A stretch of 41,553 bases of DNA. Origin: a virus. Below, in pieces: positions 24,362-33,478 of this stretch. Each line of letters begins with the position of its first letter. Position 1 is the stretch's first letter. The notes under the pieces were generated by a model. That model made no database searches. It was not told the origin of the DNA and worked only from the letters and a program-made list of their open reading frames with translations. Position numbers and translations under genes: made by a program. Where the stretch lies: positions 1-41,553 of the IMG/VR virus record IMGVR_UViG_3300031851_000051; one strand, 5' to 3'.

Positions 24362-24388
24362 CATATAACACGCATGTAGGAAGAAACA

Positions 24389-27300
24389 ATGGCAGAATTT
24401 AAACTAGGTAGAATTAGATTTGTATGGAAAGGTTCTTGGACAACCGGAACTGTATACTATAAAGACGACATCGTAAGACAAGGCGGAAGAACTTACTTCT
24501 GTAACGTAGGTCACACAGCGTCTGCAGATTTTGCCACAGATGAATCAGCTAAATGGCAACTATTTACAGATGGTGTTTCTTGGAACGGTACTTGGACTTC
24601 TAACTACTATTACAAACAAAACGACCTTATTAAATATGGTGGTTACCTTTACGTTTGTAACACAGCTCACACTTCTGAAGTAGACGGTGCAACAGCAGGA
24701 AAATTAGAAACTGATCAAGCTAAATGGGATTTATTTGCAGAAGGCTTTGATTGGAAAAGCGACTGGACTATTACTACAGTTTATAAAGTAAATGACATTG
24801 TTAAGTACGGTGGTAATTTATATCTTTGTAACACAGCACATACAGGTTCAAGTTCACAAGGTAGTGACACTGATGGATTAGAAGCAGATCTTTCTAAATG
24901 GGATATTTTCTCAAAAGGAATGGACTGGAAAAGCGACTGGGCAATTAGTACAAGATACAGAGCCGGCGATACTGTTAAGTATGGCGGCAGAATGTACATT
25001 TGTAATGAAGGTCACCTTAGTGCGGCAACAACTGGCGATGGTCTAGAATCAGATCAAACTAAGTGGGACGTTGTACACAACGGTATTGAATACAAAACAG
25101 TACATGCAATTAATACACGATACAAAATTAATGATGTTGTTAAGTATGGTGGCGGTCTTTGGATCAACACACACGAACATACATCAAGTGCAACAAGTTT
25201 AACTGACGATGTTACAAGTGCAGGACACATTGTAACGATTGATCAAATTAGTGCCGCTGACACAGACAGAACAGCAGGTACATACAACGACATTACAGGA
25301 ACATCAAACGGTTCAGGTACTGGACACAGATTTAATATTACAATAGACAATCTTGGTGCGGCAACTGTAACAGTAGTTAAAGGTGGACAAGGACATGCGA
25401 TTGGTAACACAATTTCAATTAGTCCAACAGACTTTGGCGGAACAGGAACTACACTTACGTTTAACGTTCTTACTATTGAAACAAGTACACAATGGCAACA
25501 GTTTATTCCAGGTTTAGAATTTGAAGACAGTTGGTCAGGATCAACTGCATACCAAATAGGTGACTTTGTTACTTATGGTGGTTACTCTTATATTGCTACG
25601 CAAAACAACACTAACGTTGTTCCATTTGGTAACGCATCAACATGGGATTTATTTACAACAGGATTTAGTTTAAAAGGTGACTACAATAATGCAACTGCTT
25701 ATAAAGTTGGTGATGTAGTTAGAGTTGGTGGATACACATATATTAGTATCCAAGACACAACAGGAAACAGACCACCTAACGTAACTTATTGGGACAGACT
25801 TAACGAAGGTATGTCTTGGAAAGATGCGTGGGCTAACGCAACATACTACGACTTAGGTGATGTTGTTAGAGGAATTAACAATGTTAACTCTTATATTTGT
25901 GTACAAGCACACACATCAGATCAAGTAAGTAATCAAGATAGACCAGATCAAGATGTAGCAGGTGCATATTGGAAACTTATGTCAGGCGGTGTTGAGTCAG
26001 GTAACTTAACAACTGCTGGTGACTTAGTTTACTACGGTGGATCAGGACCAACAAGATTACCAATTGGTAAAGATGGTCAAGTATTAAAAGTTAATGAGGC
26101 AGGTAATGCTCCGGAATGGGCATACTTTGGTCAGTTAGATCAAGTTTACTATGTTGGTAAAAGTGGTGTTGACGGATTTGCACCAGCATATGGTGTTACA
26201 ATCGATAAGCCATTCTTTTCAACAAGATGGGCATGTGAGCAAATACGTAAAGGGCCACGTAACCCAGAAGCAACAAATTTAATTGAGATGAACAAACAGT
26301 TTATCCAAGAACAAACAATGGAATTTATTACACACAGTATTGCAAATAATACTGCTCCATTTACAACTTCATTTACATATGATGCAGTTAAATGTCGTAG
26401 AGACATTGGAATTATTTTAGATGCATTACTATGGGATCTAAGACACGGCGGTAATGTAAGAATGCGTGAATGTGCATTGTCTTATATTTCACCAGGTGGT
26501 GCAAACTATGTTGCAGGACAAACAGCAGAAACTAATGCGGCAATTAATTACGCAATGAGCTTACTGCCAAACATTATTACAAATTTACCACCAGCGGCAA
26601 ACTACGCAACATTAAACAGCGTAGCAACACCAGTTGTACAATTTACTGATTCAACTAAAACTGCTGAGCCAAACATTGCAACAACAGCTAATGCGTTGAC
26701 ATTATTAATTACAGATACAATTACAGCAGGTAATACTACTAATTTACAGAAAAAAATTAAACCAAACGTAACAGTATTTGTTAAAACAGGACAGTATAAC
26801 GAAATACTTCCAATTATTGTTCCAGCAGATGTAGCAGTTGTTGGTGATGAATTACGTAGTACAGAAATTAGTGCGGCAACAGCAGGACCAACTGATGTTA
26901 ACGATGCTAACCTAAGTAAAACTGCTATACTAAGAATGAAAGCAATACTTAGCGATGTTGTATTAAACAACGCTGTTACTAAAACAGCGGCAGGTGGACA
27001 CTTAACAATGGATACATTTAGTGCCGCAGACGCAAGTAGAGCAACAGGTACGTATACAGGCGTAACAGGTTCAAGTTCAGCGGCAGGTACAGTAGGAACA
27101 TTTGATATTACAGTAGATGCTAACGGTGCAGTAACAAGCGTATTAGTAGTTACAGCAGGATCAGGACATGCAATTAACGACACAATTACTATTGCAGATA
27201 GTGTATTAGGTAACGGCGGTGGAGCGGCATTTACAATGGATGTTGCAACAATCAGTACAGGTAACACACGTACACAAGATGTTAGATTACCAGCAGGTAA

Positions 27301-30300
27301 TGCAACGGCTGTTACAACAGCTGAGTTACTATTCCAAGACATTCATAATTACATTGACTATGAAGTTAACGGAGCAGGAACTAAACCAACAGTTGTAGGA
27401 CAAGTTGGTAGAAGAACTGATGCGGCTTACACAGATACAAGAGGTAGAATTTTAGCTAACTTAGAATTCTTAGTAGATGAAGCATATGAATATATTCAAG
27501 CTAACAATACTAAAGCATTCCAAGAAGCAAGTCCAGATGCGGCTCAACAAGCATCATGTAAAAGAGATGCAAGAGAATATGTAAAAGCAGTTCTTTGGGA
27601 TTTAGAAAACTTTGGTAACTACTATTCAACACTTACAGGTAGATGGTTTAGTAACGCAGTAGGTGGATCACTTACAGAAGATATGTTCTACTTAGAAAAC
27701 GGTACTGGTTTAAGAAACTGTACTGTTAAAGGACTAGCAGGAGCATTAGGTGCACCAAACGCATACGGAACTAAACGTCCAACAGCAGGAGCATTTTGTT
27801 CACTTAACCCAAGTTGGGGACCAGATGATGAAGATGCGTGGATTGCTACTAGATCACCATACGTACAAAACGTAACAACGTTTGGTACAAGATGTGTTGG
27901 ACTTAAAGTAGACGGAGATATTCATAACGGTGGTAACGATTCAATTGTTGCTAACGACTTTACACAGGTACTTGATGAAGGTATTGGTGCATGGGTTACT
28001 AACTTAGGAAGAGCAGAACTTGTTTCCGTGTTCTCATACTACGGACACATTGGTTATCTTGCAGAAGCAGGTGGTAAAATACGTGCTACTAACGGTAACA
28101 GTTCATATGGTGACTTTGGTACTGTAGCAGAAGGTGTTGACTTAACTGAAACAGCTATTAAAGCAACAGTAGATAACAGAAGTTTTGACGCAGTTATTGG
28201 TGCAGTTGTAACTAACAACGCAGGAATTATACACCACGAATATTTACATGCAGGTAGAGAATATGTACCAGCTAACACAACACTTAGTTACTCAGGAGAT
28301 GGATTTGGTATTACTGGATTAACTCCAACAGTTGTTACAGGTGGTGTTATGCAGATTAGATTAACAGGTACAGCATCAACATTTGGTGGAGCAGATTATA
28401 AAACTGCAACTAATACTCCACAAACTGGTGATACTACAAGCATTACAATTTCAAACACAGATGCTTCGTTGAGTGCGGCATACGCAGGTATGGCAGTATT
28501 CTTAGTAGGTGGTAAAGGTGCAGGGCAGTATGGATATATTGATACATACAACGCAGGTACAAAAATTGCAACTATTAAAAAATATTCAGATAACTTAGCA
28601 GGTTGGGACACTACAGTTAACGGACAAACAGTTGAAACTGAATTAGATAATACAACGCAATACAGCATTGAACCAAGAGTTACTATTAGTGCTCCTGGTA
28701 ATGATGGATCAACAGCAACGGCACAAGCTATTGCTAGAGCAAAAGTTGCAGATGGTAAAATTAGTGAAGTAAGAATTATCCACCCAGGTGCTTCTTATAC
28801 ATCACCTCCAACAGTAACATTTACAGATCCAAACAATACACTAGATGCTCCATTAGAAGTATTCTTAGGCGATGGTGTACTTGCACAACCAACTTTTGCT
28901 TCAAGAGGAACAGGTTGGACAACAGCTACAGCTGAAGTTGTAGATGCAGGTTATGAAAAAGACATTACAGGAGTATCATTTACTGCTAATCCTTATGCTT
29001 ATACATTGCTTACAGCTAACAAAGAATTTATTAAAGACGAAGTTATTGCTTATATTGACAATCAAATTGCAAACGCGGCGGTTGGTAGTTCATTATGGGA
29101 TGCCTTTACATATGATGCAACAACATGGGAAGCAGACGTTGGCGAATATGTTGACGCACTAGCACATGATATTAAGTTTGGTGGAACTAAAGAAACAATT
29201 AGAGCCGCTAGAAGTTATTGGATTGGTGTAAACTCTACGCTACCAGGAAGACAAGGTCAAAAACTTGCGGCTTATGAGTTTATGAGAACGTTGCTAACAA
29301 CTAATATTTTAGCTAACTCGGCTTACACAACTTTACAAAGTCCAGTAGTAACTACACAAACTACAAATGCTAACAACGGTGAAGCAGGTGCTATTACTTT
29401 AATGGGCGGCTTAATTGACATTGTTAACGAAGGACTAATAAACGGACTTGACAGTTTACCACAAGACGGTGGAACAGGTATATTAAATATCACTGTTACA
29501 TCACATGGATTAATTGACGGAGACAAAGTGTTAATTAATACAGTTGGTGGTACAACACAAATTAACGGTAATAGATATTATGTAAAACGTATTGATGCAA
29601 ATACTTTACAACTTTACTTAGATTATTTGTTACTATTTCCGGCAGTACTTACAAACGGTAGCCCATATGTTGCTAACGGTACTATATCATACGGAGCAGG
29701 TTATAGAGATGCTAAACAAGATGGCAAATACATGCAGGTTGAAGGAATGGAAAGTATTCCACAAGCTGGTGCAAACGTAGAATTTGCAAGTTTACCAAAT
29801 CAATTCTTTAAACTTGTTAGTGTTACACAATTAACTGGTAGTTCACCATACTCAGCATTACTACAAATATCACCAAACATGGAGTTAGACGATGCTCCAG
29901 CACATGGCGATAATGTTGAAATGAGAATTAGATACTCACAATGTAGACTAACAGGACATGACTATTTGGACATTGGTACTGGTGGATTCACTACTACTAA
30001 CTATCCAGGTACTCCAACTACACCAGCTGATCCTACAGATGAAGCTGTAGAAGGTGGTGGAGGAAGAGTGTTCTTCACAAGTACAGACCAAGACGGTAAC
30101 TTTAGAGTTGGTGACTTGTTTAGTGTTGAACAGGCAACTGGTATTGCAACTCTAAATGCTGATGCATTTAGTATATCAGGACTACAAGAACTACAACTTG
30201 GAGCAGTAGCACTTGGCGGTGCTGGTGCAACAGTTAACGAATTTAGTACAGATGGTACGTTTACCGCGAACAGTGATAGTATTGTTCCTACACAGAAAGC

Positions 30301-30502
30301 TATTAAGACATATATTACTAGCCAAATTGGTGGAGGAGCTTCAGAATTGAACGTAAATAGTGTAACTGCTGGTGTTATCAATATTCAAGGTAATACAATA
30401 ACAACTACTACCGGAGTATTAATAAATACAACAGCACAGATGCATTTCACAGGTGGCGTAAGCGGATCACCTGTAGCGATGCAACAATTTATATTGAGCT
30501 AA
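24389..30502 (+). CDS. Giant adhesion protein 2: carbohydrate-binding repeats, beta-helix, helical inserts
   Basis: The 2037-residue paralogue of the preceding giant starts MAEFKLGRIRFVWKGSW. It has eight CBM5/12-like repeats (for example SDWTITTVYKVNDIVKYGG) up to about residue 540, the fifth split by a module at 277-366. Beta-helix pieces (YYVGKSGVDGFAP near 586; VPADVAVVGDELRSTEIS near 815; YVQNVTTFGTRCVGLKVDG near 1160) are interrupted by three helical inserts near 620-745, 1025-1090 and 1540-1640, with cores such as CRRDIGIILDALLWDLRHGG. A second copy of the module is at 869-953. An FCCH-like segment (ITVTSHGLIDGDKVLINTVG) is near 1690-1745, and the shared C-terminus starts near 1894 (FFTSTDQDGNFRVGDLF). 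It lacks the propeller of the first giant. A virion adhesin role is inferred. Confidence 0.8.
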   Translation: MAEFKLGRIRFVWKGSWTTGTVYYKDDIVRQGGRTYFCNVGHTASADFATDESAKWQLFTDGVSWNGTWTSNYYYKQNDLIKYGGYLYVCNTAHTSEVDGATAGKLETDQAKWDLFAEGFDWKSDWTITTVYKVNDIVKYGGNLYLCNTAHTGSSSQGSDTDGLEADLSKWDIFSKGMDWKSDWAISTRYRAGDTVKYGGRMYICNEGHLSAATTGDGLESDQTKWDVVHNGIEYKTVHAINTRYKINDVVKYGGGLWINTHEHTSSATSLTDDVTSAGHIVTIDQISAADTDRTAGTYNDITGTSNGSGTGHRFNITIDNLGAATVTVVKGGQGHAIGNTISISPTDFGGTGTTLTFNVLTIETSTQWQQFIPGLEFEDSWSGSTAYQIGDFVTYGGYSYIATQNNTNVVPFGNASTWDLFTTGFSLKGDYNNATAYKVGDVVRVGGYTYISIQDTTGNRPPNVTYWDRLNEGMSWKDAWANATYYDLGDVVRGINNVNSYICVQAHTSDQVSNQDRPDQDVAGAYWKLMSGGVESGNLTTAGDLVYYGGSGPTRLPIGKDGQVLKVNEAGNAPEWAYFGQLDQVYYVGKSGVDGFAPAYGVTIDKPFFSTRWACEQIRKGPRNPEATNLIEMNKQFIQEQTMEFITHSIANNTAPFTTSFTYDAVKCRRDIGIILDALLWDLRHGGNVRMRECALSYISPGGANYVAGQTAETNAAINYAMSLLPNIITNLPPAANYATLNSVATPVVQFTDSTKTAEPNIATTANALTLLITDTITAGNTTNLQKKIKPNVTVFVKTGQYNEILPIIVPADVAVVGDELRSTEISAATAGPTDVNDANLSKTAILRMKAILSDVVLNNAVTKTAAGGHLTMDTFSAADASRATGTYTGVTGSSSAAGTVGTFDITVDANGAVTSVLVVTAGSGHAINDTITIADSVLGNGGGAAFTMDVATISTGNTRTQDVRLPAGNATAVTTAELLFQDIHNYIDYEVNGAGTKPTVVGQVGRRTDAAYTDTRGRILANLEFLVDEAYEYIQANNTKAFQEASPDAAQQASCKRDAREYVKAVLWDLENFGNYYSTLTGRWFSNAVGGSLTEDMFYLENGTGLRNCTVKGLAGALGAPNAYGTKRPTAGAFCSLNPSWGPDDEDAWIATRSPYVQNVTTFGTRCVGLKVDGDIHNGGNDSIVANDFTQVLDEGIGAWVTNLGRAELVSVFSYYGHIGYLAEAGGKIRATNGNSSYGDFGTVAEGVDLTETAIKATVDNRSFDAVIGAVVTNNAGIIHHEYLHAGREYVPANTTLSYSGDGFGITGLTPTVVTGGVMQIRLTGTASTFGGADYKTATNTPQTGDTTSITISNTDASLSAAYAGMAVFLVGGKGAGQYGYIDTYNAGTKIATIKKYSDNLAGWDTTVNGQTVETELDNTTQYSIEPRVTISAPGNDGSTATAQAIARAKVADGKISEVRIIHPGASYTSPPTVTFTDPNNTLDAPLEVFLGDGVLAQPTFASRGTGWTTATAEVVDAGYEKDITGVSFTANPYAYTLLTANKEFIKDEVIAYIDNQIANAAVGSSLWDAFTYDATTWEADVGEYVDALAHDIKFGGTKETIRAARSYWIGVNSTLPGRQGQKLAAYEFMRTLLTTNILANSAYTTLQSPVVTTQTTNANNGEAGAITLMGGLIDIVNEGLINGLDSLPQDGGTGILNITVTSHGLIDGDKVLINTVGGTTQINGNRYYVKRIDANTLQLYLDYLLLFPAVLTNGSPYVANGTISYGAGYRDAKQDGKYMQVEGMESIPQAGANVEFASLPNQFFKLVSVTQLTGSSPYSALLQISPNMELDDAPAHGDNVEMRIRYSQCRLTGHDYLDIGTGGFTTTNYPGTPTTPADPTDEAVEGGGGRVFFTSTDQDGNFRVGDLFSVEQATGIATLNADAFSISGLQELQLGAVALGGAGATVNEFSTDGTFTANSDSIVPTQKAIKTYITSQIGGGASELNVNSVTAGVINIQGNTITTTTGVLINTTAQMHFTGGVSGSPVAMQQFILS

Positions 30503-30515
30503 AAGGAGAAATAAT

Positions 30516-30836
30516 ATGGCCACAGGAAGATTAGGACACGCAGATTTAGCCGCTGGCACTAACACTTCTCTTTACACGGTACCTGCAAACACCTTCGGGA
30601 TTGTTACGCTATCGATTTGTAATAGAGGAAATAGTGCTATTTCGGTAAGAGTTGCGGTCGCATCAGCTGGAACACCACTAGATAGTGAATACATTGAATA
30701 TGATGTAGAAATTCTAGCTAAAGGTGTGTTAGAGAGATCAGGTATTGCTTTGGCGGCAGGGCAAATACTTGTTGTTTACAGTTCTGCCGTGAACGTCAGT
30801 GCAGTAGCAATGGGTATTGAGACATCTACAGCATAA
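30516..30836 (+). CDS. Small beta-sandwich structural protein (paralogue 3)
   Basis: A 106-residue all-beta protein (LGHADLAAGTNTSLYTVPAN, then FGIVTLSICNRGNSAISVRV, then IEYDVEILAKGVLERSGIAL and AAGQILVVYSSAVNVSAVAM). The TVPA turn followed by a strand with Cys-Asn, and the later AGQ turn, parallel the proteins at 14326 and 18280. It is preceded by AAGGAG and follows the second giant gene by 13 bases, so it is probably co-transcribed. As with its relatives, a connector or capping role on fibres is possible, but nothing in the sequence proves it. Confidence 0.7.
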   Translation: MATGRLGHADLAAGTNTSLYTVPANTFGIVTLSICNRGNSAISVRVAVASAGTPLDSEYIEYDVEILAKGVLERSGIALAAGQILVVYSSAVNVSAVAMGIETSTA

Positions 30837-30837
30837 T

Positions 30838-30845
30838 GATAAATA
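30838..30845 (+). promoter_or_regulatory. Late promoter for the 30870 gene
   Basis: GATAAATA directly after a stop codon, 24 bases before the ATG at 30870, with AAGGAA in between as the ribosome site. Confidence 0.65.
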
Positions 30846-30869
30846 TAGTAATAAAAAGGAAACACTAAA

Positions 30870-31202
30870 ATGGGAAGATATATTTCAACAACAGGAACTG
30901 CTAGTAGCGTTATTCGTACAGTTAACACTACTTATAGTGCTATTGTTAATGATAGAATTTTAGCTGATTCTTCGGGTTCTGGATTTACAATTACTTTACC
31001 GGCAAACGCTGGCTTAGTCGTAAACGATACAATTTCAGTCATTGATGTTACAGGTAATTTCAACACCAACAATGTAACACTTAGCAGAAATGGTTCAAAG
31101 ATCCAAAACTTATCTGAGGATTTAGTTTTAGATATTAATAACGTAGCGATTACATTGATTTATTCCGGGTCGACTTACGGCTGGATTATGTCAGGAACGT
31201 AA
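30870..31202 (+). CDS. Small fibre-type structural protein
   Basis: The 110-residue protein has a pattern common in phage fibre tips and baseplate proteins: a strand pair (IVNDRILADSSGSGFTITLP) and a loop (ANAGLVVNDTISVIDVTGNF) followed by NTNNVTLSRNGSKIQNLSED and a final YSGSTYGWIMSG. I recall this arrangement as a small beta-prism or pyocin-tip-like fold in many phage tail proteins, usually at the end of larger proteins; here it is a free-standing gene. It has its own late promoter and ribosome site and is 18 bases ahead of the Cys-rich gene. A role as a distal structural subunit is inferred from fold resemblance only. Confidence 0.7.
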   Translation: MGRYISTTGTASSVIRTVNTTYSAIVNDRILADSSGSGFTITLPANAGLVVNDTISVIDVTGNFNTNNVTLSRNGSKIQNLSEDLVLDINNVAITLIYSGSTYGWIMSGT

Positions 31203-31220
31203 GAAGAGAGGATATTAACT

Positions 31221-31961
31221 ATGGCAGACCTGAGAACACTATTAGGCGACACTATTGGAGGATCATCCGTTCCAACAAAATTCTTCTACGTCTACAATAA
31301 CAATAGAGGAATTAACAATGGTGGTTGCTGTTGTAACTGGACAGTACCAGCTGGTATTGTTAACGTAACATTTGAGTTATGGGGAGCAGGCGCGGCAGGA
31401 GCAGGAGGTTGCTGTTGTCAGTTTAGTTCACAGAACGCAGGTGGCGGGTCGTATAGTATTAGATCACACTCAGTTGTAGCTGGATGCACATTTACAATTT
31501 GTGCGGCAGGTAACGGAGCATGTTGTGAACGTGATTGTCTAGGAATAGACGGATCAACTAGTTTTGTAACTGGATCAAGTATTCCAACAACATGTGCAAG
31601 AGGTGGATGTACAGGAAGAACAAACTGTCATGCACACTACGCATATAATTGTTGCTTTGGATGTTCACAGATATCAGGCGGTACACAAGGTGATCTAAGA
31701 TTAGGACACTCGCGTAACGCACCACTACACACACATTACTGCCACAATCAAATGTGGGATTATGTTAGTGGACCACCAAAAGGTGGTATGACTAGAAAGG
31801 GTCGTGATTACTGCGGTAATCCAATGACTTGTTCAGGTTGTGGATGGGGTTGTGCTCAACCTTACCCAGGAGACGGTGGATATAATGGTACTGCATGTGG
31901 CGGTCCATGCTGTTGGGGTCATTGGGGCTCAGGCGGAATGGTTAAGGTGTCGTACAGTTAA
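31221..31961 (+). CDS. Cys/Gly-rich putative adhesin, paralogue 1
   Basis: A 246-residue protein with 25 Cys (about 10 percent) and abundant Gly. A short leader (MADLRTLLGDTIGG) precedes FYVYNNN and a CCC triplet, then WTVPAGIVNVTFELWGAG with a second CCC, a Gly-rich strand (GGGSYSIRSHSVVAG), and FTICAAGNGACC. Later Cys occur singly or in pairs, and the end (GHWGSGGMVKVSYS) is a Gly-strand tail. The VP-G-x-x-x-V-x-F-E-x-W-G-A-G-G block resembles the glycine-rich tip domains of phage fibre adhesins. Similar CCC proteins are known to me from marine phage genomes as uncharacterised genes. There is no signal peptide. The Cys could bind metal or form disulfides after release. A receptor-binding tip is the leading guess. 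Confidence 0.65.
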   Translation: MADLRTLLGDTIGGSSVPTKFFYVYNNNRGINNGGCCCNWTVPAGIVNVTFELWGAGAAGAGGCCCQFSSQNAGGGSYSIRSHSVVAGCTFTICAAGNGACCERDCLGIDGSTSFVTGSSIPTTCARGGCTGRTNCHAHYAYNCCFGCSQISGGTQGDLRLGHSRNAPLHTHYCHNQMWDYVSGPPKGGMTRKGRDYCGNPMTCSGCGWGCAQPYPGDGGYNGTACGGPCCWGHWGSGGMVKVSYS

Positions 31962-31965
31962 TATG

Positions 31966-31973
31966 ACTAAATA
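31966..31973 (+). promoter_or_regulatory. Late promoter for the 31991 gene
   Basis: ACTAAATA, five bases after the preceding stop codon and 17 before the ATG at 31991, followed by AAGGAA. Confidence 0.55.
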
Positions 31974-31990
31974 CAAACGAAGGAAACAAA

Positions 31991-32683
31991 ATGGCTGAAA
32001 TTACAAAAAACTTTACATATGATATCCCCAATGAATATTTGAGTCAATCAAATAGCGACGGGGATACAGCAACAGCTAGTTATACAGGTCCAGAGACTTT
32101 ATATATCTATGTTGATGCAACAAGCGGACAAAATACACTATCACAAAATCCACCAGATGAGGATTTTAACTACAATCCAACTACTGATACAACACCAGAA
32201 GGTGAAAGATTAGTTGAATTAGATTGTTCAGGCGAAGATACTTTAATGTGTGCTATCTTTCTTCCACACACAGTAACGTTAACGCAAAGTGATGTTGTAA
32301 CAAATTTACCAGAAGGTTACGGAACTTACGCAACACAATGGCCACCATACCCAGATCATGCTTACGAAAGAGAAATGTGTACGCATAGTGCTGATACAGG
32401 TAATTGGACATTGACTTGGAAACAACCGTGGCAAACATGGGAAACATTAACACAATTAAGAAACGATAGACTAGATGCAACGGATCATAGAGTATCAGCA
32501 GATATGCCTGATAGCGTTAAGAATCCTTGGATTGAATTTAGACAAAAACTTAGAGAATTACCAGTTACGTACGGACGTGGTACAGCAGATGAAATTCCAG
32601 CACATATGGTTAAGTTCCCCGAAGAACCAACTGTAGGCGGATATGCTGAAGCACCAGCTGAAGACGGCGTAGGAATAGGTTAA
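31991..32683 (+). CDS. Protein with tail-assembly-chaperone-like domain, short form
   Basis: A 230-residue protein in two parts. The N-terminal half is beta-like (NFTYDIPNEYLSQSNSDGDT, then GPETLYIYVDATSG, then RLVELDCSGEDTLMCAIFLP). The C-terminal half contains WETLTQLRNDRLDATDHRVS followed by ADMPDSVKNPWIEFRQKLRE and LPVTYG. This Trp, Arg-Asn-x-x-Leu, Asp, D-x-P, Trp-x-x-x-R-x-x-L-R-x-L-P pattern is that of the phage tail assembly chaperone family (PF16778-like), often found in genes next to fibre adhesins. It lies between two Cys-rich genes and is related to the N-terminal part of the 34308 product. I infer that it helps fold or attach the Cys-rich proteins, or is itself a fibre subunit. 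Confidence 0.7.
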   Translation: MAEITKNFTYDIPNEYLSQSNSDGDTATASYTGPETLYIYVDATSGQNTLSQNPPDEDFNYNPTTDTTPEGERLVELDCSGEDTLMCAIFLPHTVTLTQSDVVTNLPEGYGTYATQWPPYPDHAYEREMCTHSADTGNWTLTWKQPWQTWETLTQLRNDRLDATDHRVSADMPDSVKNPWIEFRQKLRELPVTYGRGTADEIPAHMVKFPEEPTVGGYAEAPAEDGVGIG

Positions 32684-32695
32684 GGAGAACAATAA

Positions 32696-33466
32696 ATGTC
32701 TGCATTAAGATCACTATTACAACTTGGAACAGATTCCGGAGCAAAGCCTCTGAGAACAATTTATGTTTACCACAGTTCATTTGATAACACTCGTAACAGT
32801 AACCCAGGTTGTTGTTGCGGTTGGACACCTAGTGCAGATGTAAACTGGGCGGCTTTTGAAACTTGGGGTGCAGGCGGAGATGGCGGCGGTGGCTGTTGTT
32901 GTATGGCAGGGTTCCCAGGAGGAGCAGGATCATACGGTAGAAAAATTGCTGAAATAACACCAGGCGCAACATTTACATTATGTGCAGGAGCGGCAGGTTG
33001 CTGTAGACCAGTAATGGGCTGTACAGGATGTGGTAGTTATGCATGTTCAGGTAACGGTTGTAAATCAGGAGGCTACTTTTGCTTATGTGCATCAGGTGGC
33101 GGATATGGTTGTGCAACTTGTGGATTTGGTACTGCATGGGGAGGACATTGCGGATGTCCAAACAGAATGTGTGGTTGTGTAAAAGGCGCAGACTTTAGTA
33201 TGTGCGGACACAATGGCGGCGGAGCAGGAACAGCGATGTGTTCTAGTTCATCATGGGAAAACATGACGTCAGCACCATACGGTGGACAAAGTGCTAGAAT
33301 GTCAAGAGATAACTGTTATAAAACACACGGTAGAGATGCAGGCGGACCAGCTGACTTCCCAGGAGGAGGCGGAGGAACGCTACATACTCACAACGGTACT
33401 TGTTACTGTGGTGGACCGGGAGCTGGTGGATTAGTAGTAGTTTACTATCAATCGGAAGTAGGATAA
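32696..33466 (+). CDS. Cys/Gly-rich putative adhesin, paralogue 2
   Basis: A 256-residue protein with 26 Cys. The N-terminus (MSALRSLLQLGTDSG, then TIYVYHSSFDN) aligns with paralogue 1, followed by CCC, GWTPSADVNWAAFETWGAG, a second CCC, a Gly-rich strand (FPGGAGSYGRKIAEITPG) and FTLCAGAAGCC. The middle is a Cys-Gly region (CTGCGSYACSGNGC and onward), and the end returns to GGPGAGGLVVVYYQ. Codon choices at Cys-Cys pairs avoid TGCTGC throughout. It starts behind TAAGGAG, 12 bases after the chaperone-like gene, and is followed after 12 bases by paralogue 3. As for the other two, an adhesive tip function is inferred from Gly-rich architecture and context. Confidence 0.65.
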   Translation: MSALRSLLQLGTDSGAKPLRTIYVYHSSFDNTRNSNPGCCCGWTPSADVNWAAFETWGAGGDGGGGCCCMAGFPGGAGSYGRKIAEITPGATFTLCAGAAGCCRPVMGCTGCGSYACSGNGCKSGGYFCLCASGGGYGCATCGFGTAWGGHCGCPNRMCGCVKGADFSMCGHNGGGAGTAMCSSSSWENMTSAPYGGQSARMSRDNCYKTHGRDAGGPADFPGGGGGTLHTHNGTCYCGGPGAGGLVVVYYQSEVG

Positions 33467-33478
33467 GGAGAGTAATTT

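Noticed and set aside
24300-24400. Insertion sequence or recombination site between the two giant genes
   Set aside because: Only a late promoter and ribosome site are present; no inverted ends, target duplication or transposase. The gene similarity is better explained by old duplication.
26602-27342. 246-codon minus-strand open frame
   Set aside because: Antisense of the giant protein 2 gene; Val/Ala/Ser/Thr-rich with no domain-like pattern or start signals.
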